The position numbers and the translations under genes are program-made. The notes under the pieces were generated by a model. It saw only the letters and a program-made list of their open reading frames with translations. It was not told the origin of the DNA and made no database searches. Below are positions 1 to 6,156 of a DNA stretch of 18,567 nt, piece by piece (the stretch's first letter is position 1; each line of letters starts with the position of its first letter). The DNA is taken from assembly GCA_002454045.1 (NCBI GenBank), contig DKID01000020.1, forward strand, positions 1 through 18,567, read 5' to 3'. This DNA comes from Nitrospina sp. UBA6727 (GTDB lineage Bacteria; Nitrospinota; Nitrospinia; Nitrospinales; VA-1).

Positions 1-1259
1 GCTTCGGGAGAATACAACGGGCTTGTACTTTGCGTGACGATGACGCCGAAAGGTTTTAGATGCTGCGCGACCATCTTGTAAAATCCCAGCGAATAAAGTA
101 GCGACAACGAAACCGATTTCGGGTCGGGAAGATCAACGATGACGGCGTCGTACAGGTCGCCCGAGTTTTTTATAAATTGGTAGGCGTCTTGATTGACCAC
201 GCGGACGCGGCGGTCGTTGAGCGAACCTTGATTGATGCCGAGGAAAATTTCGTCCTGCTGAGCCAGCCGCGTCATCGCCGGGTCGAGGTCAACCAGCGTG
301 AGGTTTTCGACGTCGGGATATTTGAGAATTTCCCTGGCGGCCAACCCATCGCCGCCGCCCAAAAGCAGGACATCTTTACGCTCCTTAATCAATCCCATCG
401 CAGGATGCACCAAGGGTTCGTGATATCTTTCCTCATCGTAAGTACTGAATTGAGTGCTCCCGTTTATAAAAAGCCAGTAGTCGTCTTTCCATTGAGTGAC
501 GACTATTTTCTGATACCGCGTTTGTTCTTGGTGAACGATTTTGTCTTTGTACTTGTGTTGCTCGCCGTATAGGACGATGGGTTTAGCGATGGCGAACGCC
601 GTGACGGCGACCGCAAGCAGAGCAACGAATTGAGCAGTGAGGACGCGGCGGTGCGTCAAGCGGGCGGAGAAATACCACAGTATCAACGAAGCCACCAGCA
701 GGTTGAAACTGCCGACAAGAACGGGGGTGTAAGTCAACCCAAACAACGGAAGCAGGACGAAGGCAAACAACACTCCGCCGAGCAGGCCGCCGTAGTAATC
801 GTATTCCATCACCGAGGATATATTTTTTCGCAACGGTTCATAGTTCTGATTGATCCGCGTGATCAACGGAATCTCGAGTCCGATGAGGAATCCGATCATG
901 CAGGCGATTCCATAAACTACGATTCCGAAATACATCGTGTAGGCGGAAATCCAAAAACAGAACATGGCGGAAAAGGTACACAGGAACGACAGGCTGAATT
1001 CAATCAGCACAAAGCGGTCTAACAACTTGGATTCAAATTTACGGCTATACCGACTTCCCAAACCCATGGAAAACAACATGAGGGAAATCACCATTGTCCA
1101 TTGCAAAATGGAATCGCCCAAAAGGTAACTCGCCAAAGTGGCTAACGCGTATTCGGTCACCATCGCCGTGCACCCGGTGGCGAAGATGCAAATTTTTAGA
1201 ATGAAACTCAAACGGCGGGGGCTGGGTTTTTCGGAGTTATCTGCGGCGGCGGTCGACAT
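1..1259 (-). CDS. Membrane-anchored spermidine synthase-like protein (C-terminus beyond window)
   Basis: I translated the reverse strand from the ATG at 1259 and it stays open to the window edge, giving 419 complete codons. The first ~230 residues hold about six to seven hydrophobic segments. A soluble spermidine-synthase-type fold follows. It shows the AdoMet-binding loop LLLGGGDGLAARE (298-310), the acidic residue after the second strand in LVDLDPAM (322-329), and the aminopropyltransferase-type DLPDP (376-380). The family transfers aminopropyl groups from decarboxylated AdoMet to an amine acceptor; the integral-membrane members have no firmly established substrate. The gene lies 30 bp downstream of the DUF350 gene on the same strand and probably shares its transcript. 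The end is missing only because the window stops. Family assignment is confident; actual spermidine synthesis is not shown. Confidence 0.9.
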   Translation of the reverse strand, partial: MSTAAADNSEKPSPRRLSFILKICIFATGCTAMVTEYALATLASYLLGDSILQWTMVISLMLFSMGLGSRYSRKFESKLLDRFVLIEFSLSFLCTFSAMFCFWISAYTMYFGIVVYGIACMIGFLIGLEIPLITRINQNYEPLRKNISSVMEYDYYGGLLGGVLFAFVLLPLFGLTYTPVLVGSFNLLVASLILWYFSARLTHRRVLTAQFVALLAVAVTAFAIAKPIVLYGEQHKYKDKIVHQEQTRYQKIVVTQWKDDYWLFINGSTQFSTYDEERYHEPLVHPAMGLIKERKDVLLLGGGDGLAAREILKYPDVENLTLVDLDPAMTRLAQQDEIFLGINQGSLNDRRVRVVNQDAYQFIKNSGDLYDAVIVDLPDPKSVSLSLLYSLGFYKMVAQHLKPFGVIVTQSTSPLYSPE

Positions 1260-1289
1260 GAATGAAAGGCGACGAAAAGGGGTCCGGCT

Positions 1290-2141
1290 TCAAATGCACC
1301 AAGTGATGAGGAAAGAGGCGGCGATGTAAGAGGAGGCTTCCAAAAAAGCTGCGCCGTGATTGGGTTTCGCTTGGTTGACCAACTCGTCGGCCAAGCTGTG
1401 CCCGGGCAAAAGAATGCGGTCTATGAAAACACGCGCAACGGGAAGGAGAATGAGTCCTACCGCCGTGTAGAAAAAAAATGTCATCAAGTTTGCTTCCCAT
1501 GAAATAAAATGTTCAGCGGAAGCGGCGCGCAACAAGTTGCCGATGCCTATCAAGGCTCCAGCAAAACCGATGCCGACGGCGACGTTGTCTTTTTCAATCT
1601 GCTCGTGAATATTGTATTGCGTGATGAGATTATAATATTTGCCGATGAGGACGAGAACGGTCTGACCCAAAGCCCAGAAAACGACGGCGGTGAAAATGGA
1701 TCCGCCGACGCCGTACAAAGCTCCGAAGATGTTGAGTCCCGTCGCCACGAAAACGGCGAACTCGACCACGCCGGTGCCGCAGTTTTGGTCCTCCAAAATT
1801 TCCTTGCGAATGTTGAACTCGGAAAGAATGAAACGGTCGTTGATTAACGCCGAGAGGTTGAGCAATAAAATCGCCAAAGGTCCGTAAACCAGAATGTCGA
1901 TTAAGTCATCTTCTATCCCGGCGGATGGCCCGGCGATTACGCCGCCGATGGAGAACGTCAACCCCACGTAATAACCGCATAAGACCAGCGCGAACGCGGC
2001 GTTGTCTTTTTCCATCAGTTCATCTTTGATGTTGTAGTTGCGCCGAAAAAGAATGAACGCTAGATGGCCAACTGCAAAAACGACAAAACAGGCGGCCAAG
2101 TAAATCAGCGAAGACAGGATGTGGTCGAAATTCATCGTCAT
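1290..2141 (-). CDS. DUF350 family membrane protein, two DUF350 units
   Basis: This 283-residue, very hydrophobic protein has about eight predicted membrane segments. It contains a repeated block: YNIKDELMEKDN (36-47), FNIRKEILEDQN (109-120), YNIHEQIEKDN (176-186) and a weaker copy near LADELVNQAKPN close to the C-terminus. Each block is followed by a small-residue-rich helix. This fits two tandem DUF350 domains, each made of two similar halves; single-domain members such as E. coli YjfL are about half this length. DUF350 has no established biochemical function. Its start overlaps the stop of the upstream lipoprotein-like gene by four bases (ATGA), which suggests translational coupling. DUF350 genes are known to sit near polyamine-synthesis-like genes, as here. 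A second Met two codons in could be the true start. Confidence 0.85.
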   Translation of the reverse strand: MTMNFDHILSSLIYLAACFVVFAVGHLAFILFRRNYNIKDELMEKDNAAFALVLCGYYVGLTFSIGGVIAGPSAGIEDDLIDILVYGPLAILLLNLSALINDRFILSEFNIRKEILEDQNCGTGVVEFAVFVATGLNIFGALYGVGGSIFTAVVFWALGQTVLVLIGKYYNLITQYNIHEQIEKDNVAVGIGFAGALIGIGNLLRAASAEHFISWEANLMTFFFYTAVGLILLPVARVFIDRILLPGHSLADELVNQAKPNHGAAFLEASSYIAASFLITWCI

Positions 2142-2869
2142 TTACCGAAACCGTAACCGCGGCTTCTAAAAGTGTTTTTGCTCCGCCCCATGCGTTGTCT
2201 AACTTTATTCTGGAAGCGCGTTTGCGACCGCGATTTTTTTGCCATCTTGCGTTGATAAAAACCCGGCTTTTGTTTTTGCGTCACCGTCCCGGCGGTTCCA
2301 TATTCTCGTCGCGGACCAAAATAAGGCCGGCCCGCGCCGCGATAAGAAGCGTAATTATTGTAGTGGTTCCGACTGAGTCCAAACCCAGCCCAGTTCATCA
2401 CCTGCGACATCAACATATATTTTCCGTAAAACTCCCACATGCTCCCGCCGCTACTATCACCCCGCCAGCGACCATACTGGGAATTGCCGACGTATTGGTA
2501 GCCGTTTGGAAAGGGCGTGGTGGAGACGGTGCCGTCGGCGTTTTTGGCGGCCAAGACCATGCCGAGATACGGTTGATTTTTTTTGTAATAAGATTTGTCG
2601 ACTTCCGCGAAGGGACGCACGGTTTTTTGTTCCCCGACATCAACGCGATATTGGTGGTAGTAGGACGGAAAGAAATTTCCCTCCTCGCGCATGTCATTCA
2701 GAATAATCGAGTATTCCGTTTTGCCTTTCAGTTCGCTCTGTATTTTTTCCACCGGGCTTTTTCCAACCCCGCAACCTTGGAAAAGAAGAGCGACCAGCAA
2801 CGAAGGAAGAAGAGGAAATTCCCCGCCGAACAATGGTTTGAACGCGACCAAAAATTTGCTTCGATACAT
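2138..2869 (-). CDS. Probable lipoprotein with basic, aromatic-rich C-terminus, unknown function
   Basis: The 243-residue protein starts with a hydrophobic segment (about residues 17-30) leading to FQGCG with Cys33. This resembles a lipobox, although Phe at -3 and Gln at -2 are not canonical. The middle part is soluble and polar. From about residue 165 the protein is rich in Tyr, Gly, Arg and Lys, and it ends in a strongly basic tail with SRSQTRFQNK and FRSRGYGFGK. I do not recognise the family. By position it may be the counterpart of the lipoproteins found beside DUF350 genes elsewhere (YjfM or DUF4247 types), but I cannot show homology. It is the first gene of the minus-strand cluster. No strong Shine-Dalgarno sequence precedes the ATG, so the start is moderately certain. 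Confidence 0.75.
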   Translation of the reverse strand: MYRSKFLVAFKPLFGGEFPLLPSLLVALLFQGCGVGKSPVEKIQSELKGKTEYSIILNDMREEGNFFPSYYHQYRVDVGEQKTVRPFAEVDKSYYKKNQPYLGMVLAAKNADGTVSTTPFPNGYQYVGNSQYGRWRGDSSGGSMWEFYGKYMLMSQVMNWAGFGLSRNHYNNYASYRGAGRPYFGPRREYGTAGTVTQKQKPGFYQRKMAKKSRSQTRFQNKVRQRMGRSKNTFRSRGYGFGK

Positions 2870-2912
2870 TTTGAAAAATTAAACTAAGAGAGTGGGAATG
2901 CTTTCGGTGAGC

Positions 2913-2941
2913 ACATTACAAAAGATAATCCGCCGTGTCAA
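2913..2941 (-). promoter_or_regulatory. Candidate sigma-70 promoter for the lipoprotein/DUF350/aminopropyltransferase cluster
   Basis: On the minus strand a perfect TTGACA (2936-2941) is followed after 17 bp by TAATGT (2913-2918), a poor -10 match. The start point would be about 37 bases before the ATG at 2869. The -35 box is strong and the -10 weak, so this is a prediction only. Confidence 0.4.
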
Positions 2942-2975
2942 CACCGCGGGGATAAAACGCGCGGCGGCTTTTTTT
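2930..2975 (+). terminator. Terminator-like hairpin with T-run in divergent region
   Basis: CCGCCG (2930-2935) can pair with CGGCGG (2962-2967), or alternatively CCGCG (2944-2948) with CGCGG (2960-2964). A run of seven T follows at 2969-2975 on the plus strand. No plus-strand gene ends here, and the structure overlaps the -35 box of the minus-strand promoter, so its role is unclear. It could stop antisense transcription. Confidence 0.35.
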
Positions 2976-3083
2976 ATGTTATACGAAAATTTTTCTTTGC
3001 CGCTATAATGATTCCCGAACGAGCCTTCGGACGAAAACAACAGGCTCGTCATCGCAAGCCGCAACGCGCACCACCCCGCCGCC

Positions 3084-3168
3084 ATTCCGTGTTTGACACG
3101 GAATCCAGTGAAAGATACGTGGCGTAAGCCGCACCGCTGTTCAACTGGATTCCAGCTTTCGCTGGAAT
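3084..3168. repeat. Two-hairpin palindromic repeat element (REP/dRS3-like)
   Basis: The first arm pair is ATTCCGTGT and ACACGGAAT (3084-3104, 3-nt loop). The second is ATTCCAGC and GCTGGAAT (3149-3168, 4-nt loop). In addition GGAATCCAGT (3100-3109) is the exact reverse complement of ACTGGATTCC (3144-3153), so the two halves can also pair with each other. Translated, the second half gives the VIPAKAGIQ-like peptide known from dispersed palindromic repeats in many bacterial genomes, such as the dRS3 type of Neisseria. No second copy lies in this window. Confidence 0.7.
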
Positions 3169-3170
3169 GA

Positions 3171-3240
3171 CGGGCGAGAGTGATGACGGTGACGACGGCG
3201 TGGCGGCGACCATCGCGGTGACCGTCACAGCGACGAGAGG
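3171..3240. repeat. Low-complexity GACGGCG/GATGACG-rich DNA
   Basis: About 70 bp made largely of GTGACG, GACGGCG and GCGGTGACC words, ending just before the ribosome-binding site of the potassium channel. It contains the 12-mer TGACGACGGCGT (3190-3201), which recurs at 4426-4437 and 13823-13834. Confidence 0.6.
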
Positions 3241-3245
3241 ATGGC

Positions 3246-4361
3246 ATGTATTTTTATCCACTTCGACACATCTTGAGAAAACTCAGGCAACCGGACGTCC
3301 GCTTGCTTTTCGCCCTGGGCTTGGTCTTCTCTTTGATGATTGTGATTTTCGCCGCCGTGCTGTCGACCTACGAAAAGGGCATGACCTTTGCGGACGGGCT
3401 GTGGACGGCTTACATCACTTTGACGACGATCGGATACGGGGATATTTCGGCGGCGACGCCGGAAGGACGGTGGACTACGGTTTTGACTTCGATGCTGGGA
3501 ATCGGTTGCTTCGGAGTTTTGACCGGGGTCATCTTAGAACGGGCTATGCAAAGGAGGACGAAGAAGATGAAAGGCGAAAGCAATTACACAGGCAACGGGC
3601 ACTTGATCATCGTAAACGTTCCTTCCTACGGGGAGACATCGGAGTTGCTGAAGGAACTGGACTACAGTCCTGATTTCAAGGACATCCCCCGCGTGATCGT
3701 GACCGCGCATTTACCAAACCGCGATAAAGAACTGCCCGATTTTTTGGTTCGTAAAATTGACGCGTTTGTCGTCGGGCTACCATCGGCTTTGGAAACTTTG
3801 CAACGAGCCAACGCGGCGCGCGCTAAAGTCTGCGTCCTCACCTCATCCGCCGCCGACCCGGCGATGGACGACACCAACACGTTGACGGCTGGCCTCATCG
3901 AAAAAAACTGGCCGCAAGTCGTCACGATTATGACTTGTAGCCGCGCCGAAACCATGAGCAATCTCAGCACCTTCGGCATCGACGGCGGCATCAGCACCAC
4001 CGATTTGCAGATGGGACTTTTGGTGCAAGAACTGGAAGACCCCGGCTTGTATCAAATTTACCGCGAACTGTCGTCCAACGCCGGCGGTAATCAAATTTAT
4101 ATCAGCCAATCCGCCATCGGGTCGTGGAACAACCGTGACCGCGAATTCAGCATCGGAAGTTTGAAAATCGTCGCCATCCAACTCGAACTCCCGGTTCAAA
4201 TTTTAGGCATCCAAAGCAAGGCGAAAAAAAAGTTGCACCTCAATCCGGGAAACAATCTGATGCTAACTCCCGCCGACCACATCGTTTATATGTCCAGGAA
4301 ACGTTTTGATTGGTTGCAAAACAGCAGTCAGATTATGCAACACATCGCCAAGATTTCTTGA
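3246..4361 (+). CDS. Two-helix potassium channel with RCK (TrkA-N/TrkA-C type) domain
   Basis: This 371-residue protein has a first membrane helix (about 18-40), a pore loop with the potassium selectivity filter TTIGYGD (60-66), and a second helix (about 76-98). A cytosolic RCK module follows from about residue 117 to the end. Channels of this architecture pass K+ across the inner membrane under control of ligands bound to the RCK ring. The RCK begins GHLIIVNVPS and lacks the usual GxGxxG nucleotide loop, so NAD(H) binding may be lost. The C-terminal ~90 residues look like a TrkA-C ligand domain. I chose the ATG at 3246 because AGAGGA lies 5 bp upstream; the ATG at 3241 is in another frame. 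The gene is monocistronic, with GC-rich repeats on both sides. Family confident; ligand unknown. Confidence 0.9.
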   Translation: MYFYPLRHILRKLRQPDVRLLFALGLVFSLMIVIFAAVLSTYEKGMTFADGLWTAYITLTTIGYGDISAATPEGRWTTVLTSMLGIGCFGVLTGVILERAMQRRTKKMKGESNYTGNGHLIIVNVPSYGETSELLKELDYSPDFKDIPRVIVTAHLPNRDKELPDFLVRKIDAFVVGLPSALETLQRANAARAKVCVLTSSAADPAMDDTNTLTAGLIEKNWPQVVTIMTCSRAETMSNLSTFGIDGGISTTDLQMGLLVQELEDPGLYQIYRELSSNAGGNQIYISQSAIGSWNNRDREFSIGSLKIVAIQLELPVQILGIQSKAKKKLHLNPGNNLMLTPADHIVYMSRKRFDWLQNSSQIMQHIAKIS

Positions 4362-4452
4362 CCGCGGCGGCGTCCCGCAACGTCATCCCACCGTTGCCGC
4401 GGCGACGCAACGATGACGGCGATGGTGACGACGGCGTCATCCCGCGGCGTCT
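4362..4452. repeat. Low-complexity GC-rich repeat with nested inverted repeats
   Basis: The DNA after the channel stop codon consists of CGTCATCCC, GATGACG and GACGGCG words. CCGCGGC (4362-4368) pairs with GCCGCGG (4396-4402), and GATGACG (4412-4418) pairs with CGTCATC (4435-4441). The word ACGGCGTCATC[C/T]CGCGGCG is shared with the intergenic DNA near 6093-6110. Confidence 0.6.
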
Positions 4453-4459
4453 ATTTTTT
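4427..4459 (+). terminator. Possible terminator of the potassium channel gene
   Basis: GACG (4427-4430) faces CGTC (4448-4451), with a further imperfect CG pairing inside, and TATTTTTTAG follows directly with six T at 4454-4459. The stem is interrupted, so efficiency is uncertain. Confidence 0.35.
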
Positions 4460-4467
4460 AGTCCGGC

Positions 4468-4496
4468 TTGACAACCGCGCAAACGCATTTTATTCA
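4468..4496 (+). promoter_or_regulatory. Sigma-70-type promoter of the Hsp20 gene
   Basis: TTGACA (4468-4473) and TATTCA (4491-4496) are separated by exactly 17 bp. Transcription would start near 4503, leaving a leader of about 70 bases. No CIRCE operator was seen between promoter and gene. Confidence 0.55.
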
Positions 4497-4575
4497 TACT
4501 ACAGGACAGGAAACATCCTCTCGGCCGAGAGACATGAAGACTGCATTGTCAACCTCTTTTAACAAGGAGAACATC

Positions 4576-5019
4576 ATGAATCTCGTTACATTAAATCCAG
4601 AGCATATGTTAGACAGATTTTTCGATACCGACCGGTTTCTCGGTTTTCCCAGGGTGAACTGGTTGCCCGATTCCCCGCCGCCGATTCTGCCGAAAGTCAA
4701 TGTGATAGAAAAAGACGAAGCCGTTCACATTGAAGCGGAAACTCCCGGCATGACGGTGAAAGATGTATCGGTTGAGTTTCACTCCGGCGTCTTGACTCTT
4801 AAAGGACACCGGGAACAGAACGCGGAAGTTGCGAAGGACGACTACAGCATTCGGGAGTTCAGCAACCAAAGTTTTGAGAGAAACTTTCGGCTCGGCGACC
4901 AGATCGATTCGGAGAAGGTCACCGCTGGCATGGACCAGGGAATCCTGAAGATCGTCCTGCCGAAGAAGGAACAGGCAAGGCCGAAGAAAATCGAGATCAA
5001 ACCCGAGTCTTCGGAATAA
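4576..5019 (+). CDS. Small heat shock protein, Hsp20/alpha-crystallin family
   Basis: The 147-residue protein carries an alpha-crystallin domain at about 40-130, with VNVIEKDEAVHIEAETPGM (41-59), the GVLTLKGHRE strand and the family signature GMDQGILKIVLPK (118-130). These ATP-independent chaperones form oligomers in the cytoplasm and hold unfolding proteins for refolding by DnaK/ClpB. The start at 4576 is preceded by AAGGAG (4564-4569) at ideal spacing. A longer in-frame reading back to TTG at 4468 is rejected because that codon lies inside the -35 box. The gene stands alone with its own promoter. The short C-terminal tail KKIEIKPESSE contains the IEI motif typical of inter-subunit contact. 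Family assignment is secure. Confidence 0.95.
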   Translation: MNLVTLNPEHMLDRFFDTDRFLGFPRVNWLPDSPPPILPKVNVIEKDEAVHIEAETPGMTVKDVSVEFHSGVLTLKGHREQNAEVAKDDYSIREFSNQSFERNFRLGDQIDSEKVTAGMDQGILKIVLPKKEQARPKKIEIKPESSE

Positions 5020-5041
5020 GAAGTGGCTTGTCGGCTTGTGC

Positions 5042-5090
5042 GGAGGGCGTCCTGCGGGGTGCCCTCTATTGCGAGCCGGTTTAGTTTTTT
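5042..5090 (+). terminator. Possible terminator after Hsp20
   Basis: GAGGGC (5043-5048) can pair with GCCCTC (5061-5066) around a 12-nt loop. The T-run (5084-5091 area) begins about 15 bases after the stem, farther than usual, so this is a weak call. Confidence 0.3.
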
Positions 5091-5202
5091 TTGGGTGCCG
5101 CGCCACAAACCGTTCTCGCCCTTCCATTTTTCATGCGACTTGGGAGCAGACTTGTAGTAAAACAGCAGACCACCGCGGCTTCAATTTTGAACACAGGAAA
5201 GC

Positions 5203-5553
5203 ATGAAATCACTCGCATCCATCACGGATAAAGAAATTGAAATCATCAAAATGGCTCTGAACGATTCGATCTCGGATATGAGTATCGAACTCAAGCAAGA
5301 GTTATCTCCCGAAAAAAAGAACGAACTCATAAATTTCCAAGCACGGTATATGCGGGTGTTTAACAAACTCAAGCAAAGCGGCTCGATTTATGCGTTGACC
5401 GAAACCGAACTGGATGTCGTCGCGGGCGGATTGAACGACGCTATGGAATTGATCGAGGAAACGATGACGGATGATTTGAACAACGAGGACGTCGAAGAAA
5501 TTCTCGGATACAAAAACGCTTGCCAGGGCTTGGTTAATCTTCTGTCACTTTAA
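5203..5553 (+). CDS. Small helical protein with internal duplication, unknown function
   Basis: This 116-residue soluble acidic protein follows the motif CAGGAAAGC, which serves as ribosome-binding site before ATG 5203. I recognise no family. Its two halves resemble each other: TDKEIEIIKMALNDSI (8-23) aligns with TETELDVVAGGLNDAM (67-82), with T-[DE]-x-E-[IL]-[DE]-[IV]-[IV]-x3-LND shared, and each is followed by another amphipathic helix. It contains no Cys-rich motif, signal peptide or membrane segment. It lies between the Hsp20 gene and a convergent pair of small membrane protein genes, only 11 bp from the end of the latter. Coding status is supported by the Shine-Dalgarno sequence, the convincing duplicated pattern and an absence of good alternatives on the other strand. 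Confidence 0.7.
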   Translation: MKSLASITDKEIEIIKMALNDSISDMSIELKQELSPEKKNELINFQARYMRVFNKLKQSGSIYALTETELDVVAGGLNDAMELIEETMTDDLNNEDVEEILGYKNACQGLVNLLSL

Positions 5554-5564
5554 AAAACGCCGCG

Positions 5565-5795
5565 CTATCTTAAAAAATTTATGTAGTAGCCGTAATAAAA
5601 CATCCACCCCGTGATACCGGCCCCCGCGGTCATGCTCAATATCCACCCGCCCCGGCTGTCTTTCCCGATATTATTTTTATCCTTATACATCAGCGCCGAG
5701 TGCACCATGATTCCCATACAGTAGGAAATCATAAAAAAAGACAGGATCAGGATACCGATTATAAATCCTGAAAAGTCGGCGGGTTGAGTGCTCAT
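5565..5795 (-). CDS. Small membrane protein, 76 aa, unknown function
   Basis: From ATG 5795 the protein reads MSTQPADFSG followed by a hydrophobic helix (about 11-35), a short polar loop MYKDKNNIGKDSRGG (36-50) and a second helix (about 51-74). The start overlaps the stop of the upstream 69-residue gene by four bases, which argues for this start rather than the longer upstream reading. It is probably an inner-membrane protein translated by coupling to its neighbour. I do not recognise a family. Confidence 0.65.
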   Translation of the reverse strand: MSTQPADFSGFIIGILILSFFMISYCMGIMVHSALMYKDKNNIGKDSRGGWILSMTAGAGITGWMFYYGYYINFLR

Positions 5796-6001
5796 AAGAA
5801 AAAACCGGATTGCGCGACGCCGAAGAAAGCGAGGAGTTTTGCCACGCCGAAAACTCCCGCAATGATTATAGACAAGGCTAAGATCACCTTCGCCATGACC
5901 CAAAAAATTTCGCGCGCGGTCTGCTTTTTCTTCCACACGCTAATCGCCAGCGTGAGAACCGCGACCAAAATCGCAGTGCCAAAATAATATCGGGGAGACA
6001 T
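5792..6001 (-). CDS. Small membrane protein, 69 aa, unknown function
   Basis: The protein has two hydrophobic helices (about 5-23 and 36-62) separated by the polar stretch WKKKQTAREIFW. On the minus strand GAGG (6009-6012) lies about 7 bases before the ATG at 6001. Its stop codon overlaps the start of the 76-residue gene in an ATGA arrangement, so the two form a coupled pair and may form a complex. No family is recognised, and no other gene lies in the transcription unit. Confidence 0.65.
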   Translation of the reverse strand: MSPRYYFGTAILVAVLTLAISVWKKKQTAREIFWVMAKVILALSIIIAGVFGVAKLLAFFGVAQSGFFL

Positions 6002-6057
6002 GCGGGAACCTCACCAAAAAAAATTCGAAGATGCAAGATGGTTATAGACGCTCATCC

Positions 6058-6156
6058 TATTCGCGGCGGCGCTCTTTTACTTTCGCTGTCGACGGCGTCA
6101 TCTCGCGGCGGCACCGTCGTCATCGCCACCAACGTCATCGTGGCCGCAATCGCTCC
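6058..6156. repeat. Low-complexity CGTCATCGCC/GACGGCG repeat DNA
   Basis: About 90 bp of GCGGCGGC, GACGGCGTCATC, CGTCGTCATCGCC and ACGTCATCGTGG words lie between the convergent-facing end of the hydroxylase gene and the start of the small membrane protein pair. The word around 6093-6110 matches the repeat at 4432-4449 with one base changed. Confidence 0.55.

Larger units (their letters stand above)
2870..3245. other. Divergent intergenic region, 376 bp, no gene
   Basis: The region separates the minus-strand cluster from the plus-strand potassium channel. I see no credible protein gene; short open frames here translate repeat DNA. It holds a minus-strand promoter candidate (2913-2941), a GC-rich hairpin followed by seven T (2930-2975), a TATAAT on the plus strand (3004-3009) without a recognisable -35 box, a two-hairpin repeat (3084-3168) and GATGACG-type low-complexity DNA (3171-3240). 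Confidence 0.7.

Noticed and set aside
177..1022. Two plus-strand open frames of about 130 codons
   Set aside because: They lie antisense to the spermidine-synthase-like gene, whose minus-strand translation shows clear family motifs.
2195..2887. 230-codon plus-strand open frame
   Set aside because: Antisense to the lipoprotein-like gene; composition is arginine- and phenylalanine-rich as in shadow frames. The minus-strand gene has a signal segment and an overlap with DUF350 that support it.
3049..3261. Short minus-strand frame containing VIPAKAGIQ
   Set aside because: This peptide is the well-known translation of dispersed palindromic repeats, not a protein family.
3167..3673. 168-codon plus-strand frame overlapping the potassium channel
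   Set aside because: Starts in repeat DNA and overlaps the channel gene in another frame; no ribosome-binding site or motif.
4468..4575. N-terminal extension of Hsp20 from a TTG codon
   Set aside because: The codon lies inside the -35 box and an ideal Shine-Dalgarno sequence precedes the ATG at 4576.
5796..5936. Longer start for the 76-residue membrane protein
   Set aside because: The extension lies within the upstream small gene in another frame and is unlike a membrane protein N-terminus; the ATGA overlap points to 5795.
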